A DNA stretch of 22,471 bases from JBOGWA01 sp050693155 (lineage in GTDB: Bacteria > Actinomycetota > UBA4738 > CALAEC01), in NCBI GenBank assembly GCA_050693155.1, contig JBOGWA010000043.1, positions 1-22,471 of the forward strand. The letters run 5' to 3'. The notes under the pieces are model-generated. The model made no database searches. It worked only from the letters and a program-made list of their open reading frames with translations, and had not been told where the DNA came from. A program made the position numbers and the translations under genes. Positions 1-7,658 of the stretch are shown here, piece by piece. Within the stretch, counting starts at the first letter, position 1. The number at the start of each line of letters is the position of its first letter.

Positions 1-323
1 CCTCCGGACGAGCCAAGCTCGGCCGAGACCGACCTGGTCCCCTCGTCGATTCGGTAGTGCGCCGTCACCGTAATCGGGCCGCGCCTGCTCATGATGACGC
101 CGTCGGCGTGCTCTGTCCGAACGACGACGACCAGCTCGACATCGGTTCCACCGATGGCCGCCGGCGGAGCCTCATGCGTCAGCGCCAGGTCCTCGTGACC
201 GAAGGCGGGCGCAACCGAGAAGAGCACAACGACCGGGACGAGCACGCCGAGTCGCCTGAGGGTCCGGCCCGTCGAGCGCGCGGCCGTCTGCGTCTCCTGC
301 TGCTCCAATCCACGCGTGTTCAT
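1..323 (-). CDS. Secreted or membrane-anchored protein of unknown function, N-terminal part only
   Basis: The gene starts at the ATG at 323 and runs off the left edge after 107 complete codons, so the C-terminus is missing. A good ribosome site (GGGAGG, 5 nt before the ATG) supports the start. Residues 1-24 are polar and basic. A hydrophobic segment follows (LGVLVPVVVLFSVAPAFG), ending in a plausible signal-peptidase site before HEDLALTHE, so the product is probably exported. The remaining part looks like a beta-rich extracellular domain (VELVVVVRTEH, ITVTAHYRIDEG). I do not recognise the family. It is divergent from the CRP-type regulator, with 100 bp between the two start codons, so it may share that control region. 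The presence of a real gene is fairly sure; the function is unknown. Confidence 0.7.
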   Translation of the reverse strand, partial: MNTRGLEQQETQTAARSTGRTLRRLGVLVPVVVLFSVAPAFGHEDLALTHEAPPAAIGGTDVELVVVVRTEHADGVIMSRRGPITVTAHYRIDEGTRSVSAELGSSG

Positions 324-397
324 GGCGCCTCCCTTTCCTAGAAGGTGACCGTAGGCGCACGGCTTGCCCCGTTCGTTGGCGCGCCCGACAGAATGAG

Positions 398-413
398 TGT
401 CTGATTCGTGACA
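398..413. promoter_or_regulatory. Candidate dyad operator upstream of the CRP/FNR-type regulator
   Basis: TGTC-N8-GACA is a 16-bp imperfect dyad with outer TGT/ACA, the size and outer bases of a CRP-family site. It ends 10 bp before the GTG start at 424, in the divergent intergenic region. It contains TTCGTGACA, close to the TTCGTCACA and TTCGTCACT copies upstream of the peptide genes (8291-8323). Autoregulation is an inference; a 4-bp arm can arise by chance. Confidence 0.3.
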
Positions 414-423
414 GAGTTAGCCC

Positions 424-1092
424 GTGAACGACGCGATCTCCTCGCCCCTTCTGCAAGGCCTGCCGAGCGAAGACGTCGAGCGGTTGCTCTCGGCTGCCAG
501 GCGTCGCCGATTCTCGAAGGGCGAGGTTGTCTTCCACGAAGGAGACCTCGGCGACAGCCTGCACCTGATCGAGAAGGGCCGGTTCGCTTCCCGGATCACG
601 ACGGCTGAAGGGGAGACAACGACGCTGTCGGTGCTCGGACCGGGACAGGTCTTCGGTGAGCTGGCGCTCGTCCGGGCAGACTTTCACCGGATGGCGACCA
701 TCGTCGCCCTCGAGCCCGCAGAGACCCTCGCTGTCGAACGGGGCGAGTTCGACCGGCTTCGAGAGGCCCACCCGGAGGTTGCGAACGTGCTTCTCCGCAT
801 CGTCGCGGACACCGTGGAACGCCTGGCCCAGCGAGTGTCGGAAGCCTTCTACGTCCCTGCCGAGATTCGGGTCCTCCGACAGCTCCTGCGCCTTGCAGAC
901 ATCTACGCAGACGAAGGTCCCGAGGCGATCGTGCCCATCACCCAGGAGGACTTGGCGGGCATGGCCGGGGCCTCACGCGGGACGGTCAATCGCGTTCTCC
1001 GCCAGGAGGAGGGGCGAGGGACCATCTCGCTCTCGCGTGCTCGGGTCCGACTCATCGACCGCGAGCGCCTCGAGAAGCGAGCTCTTTCCTAG
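424..1092 (+). CDS. CRP/FNR-family transcriptional regulator
   Basis: This 222-residue protein begins at a GTG; the upstream ribosome site is weak. Residues about 8-125 form a cyclic-nucleotide-binding beta-barrel with a recognisable phosphate-binding cassette (FGELAL at 77-82, then R89-M90-A91). In E. coli CRP the equivalent is R-S-A, so the Ser that touches the ligand is Met here and the effector may not be cAMP. A long dimer helix follows (about 115-145), then a Crp-type helix-turn-helix (TQEDLAGMAGASRGTVNRVL, 173-192). No FNR-like N-terminal cysteines are present, so it is not an iron-sulphur FNR. Its stop lies 7 bp from the relic of a C39 transporter 3' end, so regulator and exporter may originally have been convergent neighbours. 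It is a candidate regulator of the peptide cluster. Family call is sure; target and ligand are inferred. Confidence 0.9.
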   Translation: MNDAISSPLLQGLPSEDVERLLSAARRRRFSKGEVVFHEGDLGDSLHLIEKGRFASRITTAEGETTTLSVLGPGQVFGELALVRADFHRMATIVALEPAETLAVERGEFDRLREAHPEVANVLLRIVADTVERLAQRVSEAFYVPAEIRVLRQLLRLADIYADEGPEAIVPITQEDLAGMAGASRGTVNRVLRQEEGRGTISLSRARVRLIDRERLEKRALS

Positions 1093-1095
1093 GTC

Positions 1096-1120
1096 CCGGC
1101 TAGAGGCCGAGCTGCTGGCT
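1096..1120. repeat. 25-bp perfect direct repeat, left copy
   Basis: These 25 bases are identical to 3377-3401. The right copy covers the stop and last codons of the C39 ABC exporter gene. The two copies bracket the lower-GC block that holds the two secreted-protein genes, as expected for duplication at insertion or for recombination between homologous gene ends. No integrase or transposase is visible in the bracketed block. Confidence 0.9.
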
Positions 1121-1138
1121 CGCTAGGTAAGGTCCGAG
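1100..1138 (-). pseudogene. Relic of the 3' end of a second C39/cNMP ABC exporter gene
   Basis: Read on the minus strand this gives LGPYLASQQLGL followed by TAG. The end of the intact exporter is LYFYLVSQQLGL followed by TAG, so 9 of 12 residues match and the similarity extends past the exactly repeated bases. That the flanking codons vary but still encode a similar peptide suggests the relic is the end of a diverged exporter allele or paralogue rather than a simple short duplication. No further exporter sequence follows; the next gene's stop codon begins 4 bp away. It is too short to be functional. Confidence 0.55.
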
Positions 1139-1141
1139 GCT

Positions 1142-2113
1142 CTAAAAATCAAGCCATAGCCCGACGGCTCCGTGGTCCCTCACTGCCGTCGTCGTGGCGT
1201 ACCACGCACCAACCCCCTTTGGGCAGCAGGTCCAGTTCGTTGTTGTCATCACTACTCCCCGCCCAGGAAAAACATCCGTCACCCCGTCTCCTGTGGGGCA
1301 ACCCGGCATGAAGGCCGATTCCTCCGAAGGCGTTAGCAGATCGTCGTGGTAGTAGAAGCAGTCCCCCCACGTAATTGCCGCTGGATAAAGGTCGCCAATC
1401 CCCCACAGACCAAGAAACGCAAAGTCTGAACTACCCCTATCAAGGTCGGTGTAGTCACCCGCTGAGTAGATGTTTGGATTGCTCCCCGGAGCAACACGTG
1501 GTGTCAGGGTTCGAATCTCATACTCGACGGGGTCGGTTGGAACCACAATGATCTGTCCCTCGAGACCTCGAATCCTCAACGTGACCGTTCCAAGCGATCC
1601 GTCCGCAATCACATACAGACGATATGCACCTCGGGGGAGGAACCGTTCGAAGCCATAGACCCGAGTAACGGTGGTTCTCTTCTTGGGGGCGGTGCAACCT
1701 TTACGGGTACACCTGCTTAGCGTGAGATTAGCCACGGTCACTCCCCTACCTGGCTGTGCCCCATTCCTAACCAGGAAGAAACCTCGAATCCGCCCCGCGC
1801 CCGACGTTTCTGACTCAAAGTCGCGAGAGAAATCGATTCGTTTCGGAATGTAGACAAGCGTAGACCTAGTAGTGCGCGTCGTGAACGTCGATACGCTCCC
1901 TAGCGCCGACACGGATTTCTCCCCAGTCAAGGGCTGCGAAATCGCAACTCCCGCCGTGCCCACCGCGCCCGCGATCATAAGAACGAGAAGTGAAAATAGC
2001 CCTGTCTTAAGGCGTGAAGGGCTGCGAGCAGTCGCGTGACGACTCTGCGGCACATCAAGCAACGGCCTTAGCATGGCTGGTTCCGAACGTAGCGTTCCAA
2101 CTTGGATTGTCAC
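1142..2113 (-). CDS. Signal-anchored, cysteine-containing secreted protein, unknown family
   Basis: This 323-residue protein has a long basic N-terminus and a hydrophobic segment at about 38-58 (GLFSLLVLMIAGAVGTAGVA), so it is a late signal peptide or membrane anchor with the rest outside. Residues about 85-200 look like a beta-sandwich (LPRGAYRLYVIADGSLGTVT). The C-terminal part is rich in aromatic residues and Asp. Six cysteines are all extracellular (135, 140, 252, 272, 296, 297), which would allow disulphides. The start may be GTG at 2113 or ATG at 2074; neither has a clear ribosome site. Base composition is lower than the flanks: by hand 34 of 60 bases are G or C at 1621-1680, against 43 of 60 at 4081-4140. 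I do not recognise the family. It lies 60 bp downstream of another secreted-protein gene and is probably co-transcribed with it. Confidence 0.7.
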   Translation of the reverse strand: MTIQVGTLRSEPAMLRPLLDVPQSRHATARSPSRLKTGLFSLLVLMIAGAVGTAGVAISQPLTGEKSVSALGSVSTFTTRTTRSTLVYIPKRIDFSRDFESETSGAGRIRGFFLVRNGAQPGRGVTVANLTLSRCTRKGCTAPKKRTTVTRVYGFERFLPRGAYRLYVIADGSLGTVTLRIRGLEGQIIVVPTDPVEYEIRTLTPRVAPGSNPNIYSAGDYTDLDRGSSDFAFLGLWGIGDLYPAAITWGDCFYYHDDLLTPSEESAFMPGCPTGDGVTDVFPGRGVVMTTTNWTCCPKGVGAWYATTTAVRDHGAVGLWLDF

Positions 2114-2173
2114 AGCATGAGCCCGAGCGCTCAGTCAACCCCTGCCCGGATCAACCCAGCCACTGAACACCAG

Positions 2174-3229
2174 TCAAAGTACAAGGCACGCGATGGCTAC
2201 CCTATCGCTTCGGGCTGAGCCCGAATGCACCACCTCTCCCTGCTCGTTGGCAGCGAATCCCTTGGCGAAGGTTCGGTAGTAGTAGGAGCCCTCGATGCAG
2301 CCGACTCTTGCTTCCGCCGCGGCCCCATCGGAATCCGGGAACTGCCTAACTTGGCAAGGATGCAGCTTATGCCAGACACCAGAGATCCTGACGTGGATGC
2401 ACGTCGTGGCTGAGACGAGCGCGTGTCGTTTCTCACAGATGAACCCGCCCCACCCGCGGACAAAGTTTCCCGAACGCCCGGGATCGTCGGCAAACGGATC
2501 ACAATCCCCGTGAAGAAGCGAATCGGCAATCAGCACCAGGAGCCACACATCGGCTTCGACTCCCGGATCATCTGCCCTCTCCTGGACGCAGGTTACGACC
2601 GTCGTTTGCCAGTCAGAGCCGCAGAGGCTGACCATGACCGTGTCCACGAGTTCCGCGATCAGCTGCACAATCGGCTCAGCTTTTTCCTGGGCGCAGGCGA
2701 CCAATGTGGTTGCGAACTTCCAGTCTGGGCCACAGAGGTTCGTCATCAATTGGTCAACAGTGATGAGAAAAGGACCCGTCTCTTCCTGGGCGCAGGCGAC
2801 CAGTGTCGTTTTCCAGTCTGGTCCGCAAATACCCGTCATGACCTCCTCGACAAATTCGACTAAGTCGTCCGCAGTCTCTGTTGCCAAGACGCACAGTTCA
2901 TAGAGGTCTCCGCTTATGGCGGCGAGCGGGTTGCAGGGAGTCGTAGTTGTGGGCGAGGAGGGATCCTGCCCTTCCCGCTCCTCTGTGAATGTGGGATATG
3001 AAGAGAGGACAGGTTCGGAATTCGATGAGGGCTCAATCGCGGACTCCCCCTCCTCGGCACCCTCCGACGCCGGTTGAGTTTCGGGCTGGGGACTGGACTC
3101 AGGCGAAGGACTGGGTTCTGGCTGCTGGGCGAGCGAGCGTGAAGTCGAACTCAGTGCAAAAAGAGAAAACGCCACAAACAGCGGAGGGAAAATCTGGACG
3201 AACCGCAGGGACCTTCTCTTACCCAACAT
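2174..3229 (-). CDS. Secreted protein with three CGPDW repeats, unknown family
   Basis: This 351-residue protein starts at ATG 3229 after a GGGGTGAGG ribosome site. Residues 7-34 form a signal peptide (FPPLFVAFSLFALSSTSRSLAQQ). A Pro/Ser/Glu-rich spacer covers about 35-95. Three imperfect repeats then follow with the pattern CG(P/S)DW(K/Q)...TT(L/V)V.C.QE: Cys135-146, Cys166-179 and Cys203-214. A less regular pair precedes them (Cys99, Cys113). The C-terminal third (about 240-351) has further cysteines and reads as a separate globular domain. The Cys spacing within repeats suggests one disulphide per repeat, which fits an exported protein. Codon and base composition are lower in GC than the surrounding genes, suggesting transfer. 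A hairpin in its leader covers the ribosome site. I cannot assign a function. Confidence 0.75.
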   Translation of the reverse strand: MLGKRRSLRFVQIFPPLFVAFSLFALSSTSRSLAQQPEPSPSPESSPQPETQPASEGAEEGESAIEPSSNSEPVLSSYPTFTEEREGQDPSSPTTTTPCNPLAAISGDLYELCVLATETADDLVEFVEEVMTGICGPDWKTTLVACAQEETGPFLITVDQLMTNLCGPDWKFATTLVACAQEKAEPIVQLIAELVDTVMVSLCGSDWQTTVVTCVQERADDPGVEADVWLLVLIADSLLHGDCDPFADDPGRSGNFVRGWGGFICEKRHALVSATTCIHVRISGVWHKLHPCQVRQFPDSDGAAAEARVGCIEGSYYYRTFAKGFAANEQGEVVHSGSARSDRVAIACLVL

Positions 3230-3232
3230 CGC

Positions 3233-3259
3233 CTCACCCCTTTGTGGGCTGGGGGTGAG
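3233..3259 (-). promoter_or_regulatory. Leader hairpin that covers the ribosome site of the 2174-3229 gene
   Basis: CTCACCCC (3233-3240) and GGGGTGAG (3252-3259) are perfect 8-bp inverted repeats separated by 11 bases. In the minus-strand mRNA the second arm is the GGGGTGAG that serves as ribosome site for the ATG at 3229, so folding would hide it. Translational control is an inference; the pairing is seen directly. Confidence 0.5.
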
Positions 3260-3376
3260 ACGGGGTCCCCCGCAGTGTGGACTCGGTCAGGCGAACTATG
3301 AACTCGCGGATGCGCCAATGTCGAATCCGAGATAAGACGGCGAAGAAGAGCTTGAAACGGTGCGCCTAAGGCTCGA

Positions 3377-3401
3377 CCGGCTAGAGGCCGAGCTGCTGGC
3401 T
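3377..3401. repeat. 25-bp perfect direct repeat, right copy
   Basis: This copy is identical to 1096-1120. It contains the TAG stop and the last six codons (SQQLGL) of the ABC exporter, which itself remains intact. Integrating elements often use a gene 3' end in this way, leaving the gene whole and a fragment of it at the far junction. Confidence 0.9.
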
Positions 3402-6400
3402 GACCAAGTAGAAGTAGAGCCCCTGGGCGGCCATCAGCTCCCCGTGGCTCCCGCGCTCCACGATCCGTCCCCGTTCGAGAACCAGAATCACATCGGCTCC
3501 CCGAACCGTGCTCAGGCGGTGCGCGATGACGAAGGAGGTCCTGCCCGCGACGAGTTGATCGATGTTCTCCTGAACCGCACGCTCGGACTCGCTGTCGAGC
3601 GAGCTCGTCGCCTCGTCGAAGACGAGCACCGGCGGGCGCCCGTAGAGAGCGCGGGCGATCGCGATCCGCTGCGCCTGCCCCCCGGAGACCCGAACCCCGG
3701 TCTCCCCAACCTTCGTCTCGTAGCCGAGGGGGAGCCGGTCGATGAACTCGTGCGCGTTCGCCACCCGAGCCGCCCACTGGACGCGCTCCATGTCGGGTTC
3801 TTCGTCGGCAAGTGCGACGTTGCGAGCGATCGTCTCGTCGAAGAGATACGTGTCCTGGAGGACGAAACCGATCTGGCGTCGGAGCTGCTGGTAGTCAAGC
3901 GTGCGCATGTCCACGCCGTCGTATAGAACCTTCCCCTCCGTGGGCTCGAGCAGACCCGCGAGGCACTTCACGAGCGTCGTCTTCCCCGAGCCGCTACGCC
4001 CCACGATGGCAACGTTGGCCCCGGGCGGCGCGTCGAAGCTCACGTCTTCGATGATCGGAACCGCGCCCGCGCCCGGGTACCGGAAGCCGAGGCCATGGAC
4101 GCTGACGCGGCCCTCGGTCGTGGGGACCGGTTTCAAGCGCGCCCGATCCCAGCCCTGCTCCGGCTCGTGCTCAAAAACGTCGTTCACGCGGTTGAGCAGC
4201 ACCGTGCTGAACTGCAGTTCGTCCCAAAGAGCGAGGAGCATTTGCAGGGGGCCGAGTGCGAGAAGCACGAGGGCGTTGAACGACACGAACTGCCCGATCG
4301 TGAGGCTCCCATCCAACACCTGATTCGCTCCGACCCAGAGGAACAGGACAAGCGCCAGGAAGGAGACCACGTACACCGCTCCTTCGTAGAGCATCATCGT
4401 GAGGTCGGCCCGGAACACGCGCGTGGCCAGCTTTCGGAACTGCCCGAGGATTCGGTTCCGGAGCGTGTCTTCGGCTCCCATGGCCTTGACCGTCTCGATT
4501 CCTTTGATCGCGTCGATCTGCTGGGAGTGGTACCGGCCGAACGCCTCCTCGAGCCCATCGAAAATCGGACGAAGACGCTTCACGGAGAACCGCATGAGCG
4601 CCAGATAAAGGGGCGCCGTAGCCAGGAACACGAGCGTCAGGAACCACGAGTAGATAAGCATCAGGGTGAGCGCTGCGATCAGTTGCGTGACCGCGGTGAG
4701 CGCTTCGACGCCCTGCCCGACGAGAAACTCCCGGGCCTGCCTCACTCCGGCGAGCCGCCGGGAGATATCACCGGTCCGGCGCGAATTGAAGTATCGCATC
4801 GGGAGCGTGAGCAGCTTGCCGGTCAGGAAATCGAGCGTGGCTCCGTCGATGTGGACCGCCGTCCGGCTGATCGTGTACCGCTGGATCGTGGTCGCGAGCA
4901 GCATCAAAAGAAGGACCCCGACCATCGTCAGGACGACCTTGTTCAGGAGCGCGAAGTCGCGGTTGATCACGACATCGTCCACGACGATCCGCATGAACTC
5001 CGGAAAGAGCATGTTCAGGCCCGCCGCGAGGAGCGCGAACAGAGCGGCCTGCACGAACAACCCCCGGTACGGGCGGAGGAACGGCCAGATCCAGTTGATT
5101 CCGGTCGTTCCTTCAGGAGCTTCTTGGAGCTCGTCCGTCGGGGCGACGAGCGCCGAGTACCCCGTCCATGTTTCGAGGAACTCCTTTCTCGGAACCCGCC
5201 GGAGCCCCCGCCCCGGATCCGCCACCCAAACTCGCTGGCCGTCCACGTGGTAGAGCACGACCCAGTGGTTCCCCTCCCAGTGCACGATCGCCGGGAGCGG
5301 GAGCTCGTCGAGTCGGGACTTCGACGCCTTCACGGCTCGCGTCTCGAGCCCGATCTCCTCTGCTCCTTTGCAGATCCCCATGAGGCTCGTGCCGTCGACG
5401 CTCGTTTGCACGACCTCACGGATGTGGCCGACGCTCACCTCCCGACCGAAGTGCCGCGTGACCATCGCGAGGCACGCGGCCCCGCAGTCCATCTCGTCGA
5501 TCTGGAACACATGCGGGAACTTCCGGATCCGTTTCGCGGGCTTCTGAAAACGGCCGCCGACAAGAACCTCGTCGGCCTCGGCGTCTGCCTCGGGTACCAA
5601 CGCATCGAGCTCTCCCGTCGCACTCGCAACCTTCGTCGGTTCGAGCTCCGTCGCTTCCGCCTCCGCGGGGAGCAGCTCCTCTGCGAAGTCGAGCGGGACG
5701 CCCGAGACGCTCTTGTACTCGTATTGGGCGATTTGCTGTTCGATCTGCGACCGGAACTCCGGTGAGGACACAACGAGCGATTCGAACGTTCGTTGATCGA
5801 GTCGAAGAAGCCGGCAATCGGTGAGGGCCTCGACCGTCGCCGTGCGGTTCGTTCCTTTGAAGAGGGACACCTCGCCGAAGTAGTCACCCCGGCGGAGATA
5901 GGTCGGCGGGCGCTTCTTCCCGTCCCGAACCTCGACGGCGCGCAGTCGCCCCTCTTCCACGAAGTACATGGGCCCGGCAAGCTCGCCCTGCTCGATGACG
6001 ACGTCACCCGCTTTCTCTTCGACCGGCTCGAGCTTTCGAAGCACTTCCTCGAGCATGTCGAGGGGAAGCTCCGCGAAGGCGGTATGTGCTCGGAAGAAGA
6101 ACTGGAGTCGGAGTCGCCGCACGTGCAGATCCAGCGATTCCTTGAGCTCCGGGTGGCTCCGAAGCAGCGCCTGGAAGATCGACCGGTCGAGGCGAAAGGC
6201 CTCCACGTCACTGCTAGCTCGCACGGTTGCCGTCCTCGTCGAGCTCTCCAGCAGCGCGATCTCCCCGATGGTGTCCCCGGGGTTCAGGAGGCCGAGGGGG
6301 ACCTCGTCTCCGCCTTCCCCTTCGCGGACGGCCCGAGCGCGGCCCGAGGCGAGCACGTAAAGGGCGTCGGCCTCCTCGTTCTCGCGAACGATCACACTTC

Positions 6401-6536
6401 CGAAGGAGTAGGTGACCGGTTCGAAGCTGTCGATCACGAGGCGCGCGACCTCCTCCGGAACGAAGTCGAACAGTGAGAGCTTTCGAAGGACCGGTGGGGC
6501 CCGGTCGAGCGTCGGCGCTTCGCTAGAGCGTTTCAT
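3381..6536 (-). CDS. Peptidase-containing ABC exporter (C39) with two N-terminal cyclic-nucleotide-binding domains
   Basis: This 1051-residue protein should remove double-glycine leaders in the cytoplasm and export the mature peptide. Domains in order: cNMP-binding domain 1 (about 18-143, cassette GEIALLESSTRTA), cNMP-binding domain 2 (about 155-275, GEVSLFKGTNRTA), an acidic linker (about 285-335), a C39 cysteine peptidase (338-470), an exporter membrane domain (about 485-770) and an ATPase domain (805-1045). The peptidase keeps Gln345, Cys351, His424 and Asp440. The ATPase keeps Walker A (GRSGSGKTT, 846-854), Q-loop (LQD), signature (VSGGQ, 950-954), Walker B (LVFDEA, 971-976) and His1006. 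Both cassettes keep Glu and Arg-Thr, so both may bind a nucleotide. Ordinary family members lack the cNMP domains and are about 700 residues. The start overlaps the upstream gene by 14 bp, implying coupled translation. No HlyD-type adaptor gene is present, as expected for a cell with one membrane. Confidence 0.95.
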   Translation of the reverse strand: MKRSSEAPTLDRAPPVLRKLSLFDFVPEEVARLVIDSFEPVTYSFGSVIVRENEEADALYVLASGRARAVREGEGGDEVPLGLLNPGDTIGEIALLESSTRTATVRASSDVEAFRLDRSIFQALLRSHPELKESLDLHVRRLRLQFFFRAHTAFAELPLDMLEEVLRKLEPVEEKAGDVVIEQGELAGPMYFVEEGRLRAVEVRDGKKRPPTYLRRGDYFGEVSLFKGTNRTATVEALTDCRLLRLDQRTFESLVVSSPEFRSQIEQQIAQYEYKSVSGVPLDFAEELLPAEAEATELEPTKVASATGELDALVPEADAEADEVLVGGRFQKPAKRIRKFPHVFQIDEMDCGAACLAMVTRHFGREVSVGHIREVVQTSVDGTSLMGICKGAEEIGLETRAVKASKSRLDELPLPAIVHWEGNHWVVLYHVDGQRVWVADPGRGLRRVPRKEFLETWTGYSALVAPTDELQEAPEGTTGINWIWPFLRPYRGLFVQAALFALLAAGLNMLFPEFMRIVVDDVVINRDFALLNKVVLTMVGVLLLMLLATTIQRYTISRTAVHIDGATLDFLTGKLLTLPMRYFNSRRTGDISRRLAGVRQAREFLVGQGVEALTAVTQLIAALTLMLIYSWFLTLVFLATAPLYLALMRFSVKRLRPIFDGLEEAFGRYHSQQIDAIKGIETVKAMGAEDTLRNRILGQFRKLATRVFRADLTMMLYEGAVYVVSFLALVLFLWVGANQVLDGSLTIGQFVSFNALVLLALGPLQMLLALWDELQFSTVLLNRVNDVFEHEPEQGWDRARLKPVPTTEGRVSVHGLGFRYPGAGAVPIIEDVSFDAPPGANVAIVGRSGSGKTTLVKCLAGLLEPTEGKVLYDGVDMRTLDYQQLRRQIGFVLQDTYLFDETIARNVALADEEPDMERVQWAARVANAHEFIDRLPLGYETKVGETGVRVSGGQAQRIAIARALYGRPPVLVFDEATSSLDSESERAVQENIDQLVAGRTSFVIAHRLSTVRGADVILVLERGRIVERGSHGELMAAQGLYFYLVSQQLGL

Positions 6537-7584
6537 GCCACCGCACGCGGTTCACGACTTCGCGTCCGACCGTTCGGCCGAGGACCTGATCTCGGGCCCG
6601 CGCCCGGACGGCGGGATCATCGGTCGTCGGAGCCACGCGGGCGAGGACTTCGAGGAGCACGAACACCCCGCCGGTGGGAATCGGGCCGACGAGGTCACCC
6701 TCCTGTGCGCCCAGAAGCCGATCTCGGATCGCCGGATCGGCGTCCTCCAGATAGATGCGTTCGCGCCTCGGGGTCGCATGCGCGGTCGCGGCGGCCTCGT
6801 CGAGGTCCAGCCCGTCCTGGCGAACGAGGAGCGCGGCCTCCCGCGCTGCGCCTTCCTCTGCGAGGGCCACCTCTCGACAGTCGAACCGGATCCAATCGAG
6901 TGCGTGAGTCTCGATCTCGCTGTCCACCAGCTCGGGCGCGCCGACCTGGTCGCTCAGGCGTTCGTAGACGATCGCGAAGCAGGCGACCGCTTCCGCGCGC
7001 GCCGCGATCTCTTTGCGGGGAATGCCGAGGACCCCGTCCCTTGATCGTGGGAGCCGGCCCGCGACCCGATCCACATCAGGCTGGGGACAGTTTGGGTCAC
7101 GGCCGGAGTCGACTCGGGCGCGCGCGAACACGGCGGCGCGATCCGCAAGACCCTCGGCCATGGCCGAGAGGGCGCCCGAGCAAATGCCCTCGATCCAGAT
7201 CATCTGCTCCACATCCCCCGCGGGAACCGGATATGCCGCCCCGATCTCCGGCAGCTCGCCGGCCCATCGATCTCGGAGCACCGAACGGCGAACGTGCTCC
7301 ATCCAGTCCTCCACATCGAGGTCTCGAGCCTCGAGCCACGCTTCGGTGTCGTCAGCCGCTACGAGCCGGCGCTGGTAACGGAATCGCGCCGCAGCCGCCT
7401 CGAGGTCTTTCGGCGACGGCTCCTCCCCGGAATCCTTTGCGCGCAGCAGACACGACATGCCCTCTCTCGTCCGCTGCTCGAGTGCCGCCCACTCCCCAGA
7501 CACGAGGCCCCAGACGACGACGTCTGCCCAGGCGTAGTCACGCTCGCCGACGGAGAACACGGTTCGGGAGAGGAGACGCTCCAT
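6523..7584 (-). CDS. PpiC/parvulin-related peptide maturation protein
   Basis: This 353-residue cytoplasmic protein has no signal peptide. Residues 1-225 are largely helical, like the chaperone part of SurA-type proteins. Residues about 226-320 resemble a PpiC parvulin domain, with the typical ending GDLVGPIPTGGVFVLLEVL followed by a charged helix. It matches my memory of a family described as a putative peptide maturation system protein (TIGR04500), whose members lie near double-glycine peptides; this should be confirmed by profile search. Its position between the peptide genes and the cleaving exporter, with a 14-bp overlap with the exporter, supports a role in holding or folding the precursors before export. 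The start is uncertain because no clear ribosome site precedes ATG 7584. Whether it has isomerase activity cannot be judged here. Confidence 0.75.
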   Translation of the reverse strand: MERLLSRTVFSVGERDYAWADVVVWGLVSGEWAALEQRTREGMSCLLRAKDSGEEPSPKDLEAAAARFRYQRRLVAADDTEAWLEARDLDVEDWMEHVRRSVLRDRWAGELPEIGAAYPVPAGDVEQMIWIEGICSGALSAMAEGLADRAAVFARARVDSGRDPNCPQPDVDRVAGRLPRSRDGVLGIPRKEIAARAEAVACFAIVYERLSDQVGAPELVDSEIETHALDWIRFDCREVALAEEGAAREAALLVRQDGLDLDEAAATAHATPRRERIYLEDADPAIRDRLLGAQEGDLVGPIPTGGVFVLLEVLARVAPTTDDPAVRARARDQVLGRTVGREVVNRVRWHETL

Positions 7585-7614
7585 TCGCGGACGTGGATGA
7601 TCGTATCGGGCGTG

Positions 7615-7643
7615 AAGGAGCCCCGCACTTGGCGGGGCTCCTT
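7615..7643 (-). terminator. Strong hairpin between peptide genes and maturation gene (partial terminator or processing site)
   Basis: AAGGAGCCCCGC and GCGGGGCTCCTT are perfect 12-bp inverted repeats around a 5-base loop. The hairpin lies 15 bp after the stop of the last peptide gene and 30 bp before the maturation-gene start. On the minus strand only two T residues end the stem, followed by CACG, so it is not a full intrinsic terminator. It may let precursor mRNA exceed mRNA for the machinery, or protect the 3' end of the peptide mRNA. Confidence 0.7.
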
Positions 7644-7658
7644 GTGGGGTTTCCGACC

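Noticed and set aside
1507..1520. tRNA T-loop-like GGTTCGAATC
   Set aside because: The flanking bases do not pair as a T stem and no acceptor or anticodon arm is found; it lies inside a coding gene.
1142..3376. Insertion sequence or integrative element with its own recombinase
   Set aside because: Neither gene in the block resembles a transposase or integrase, and no terminal inverted repeats were found; only the 25-bp direct repeat is present.
4095..5765. 556-residue open frame antisense to the exporter
   Set aside because: It lies fully opposite a gene with intact catalytic motifs, is rich in Arg, Asp, Glu and Pro as expected of a GC-rich shadow frame, and shows no domain.
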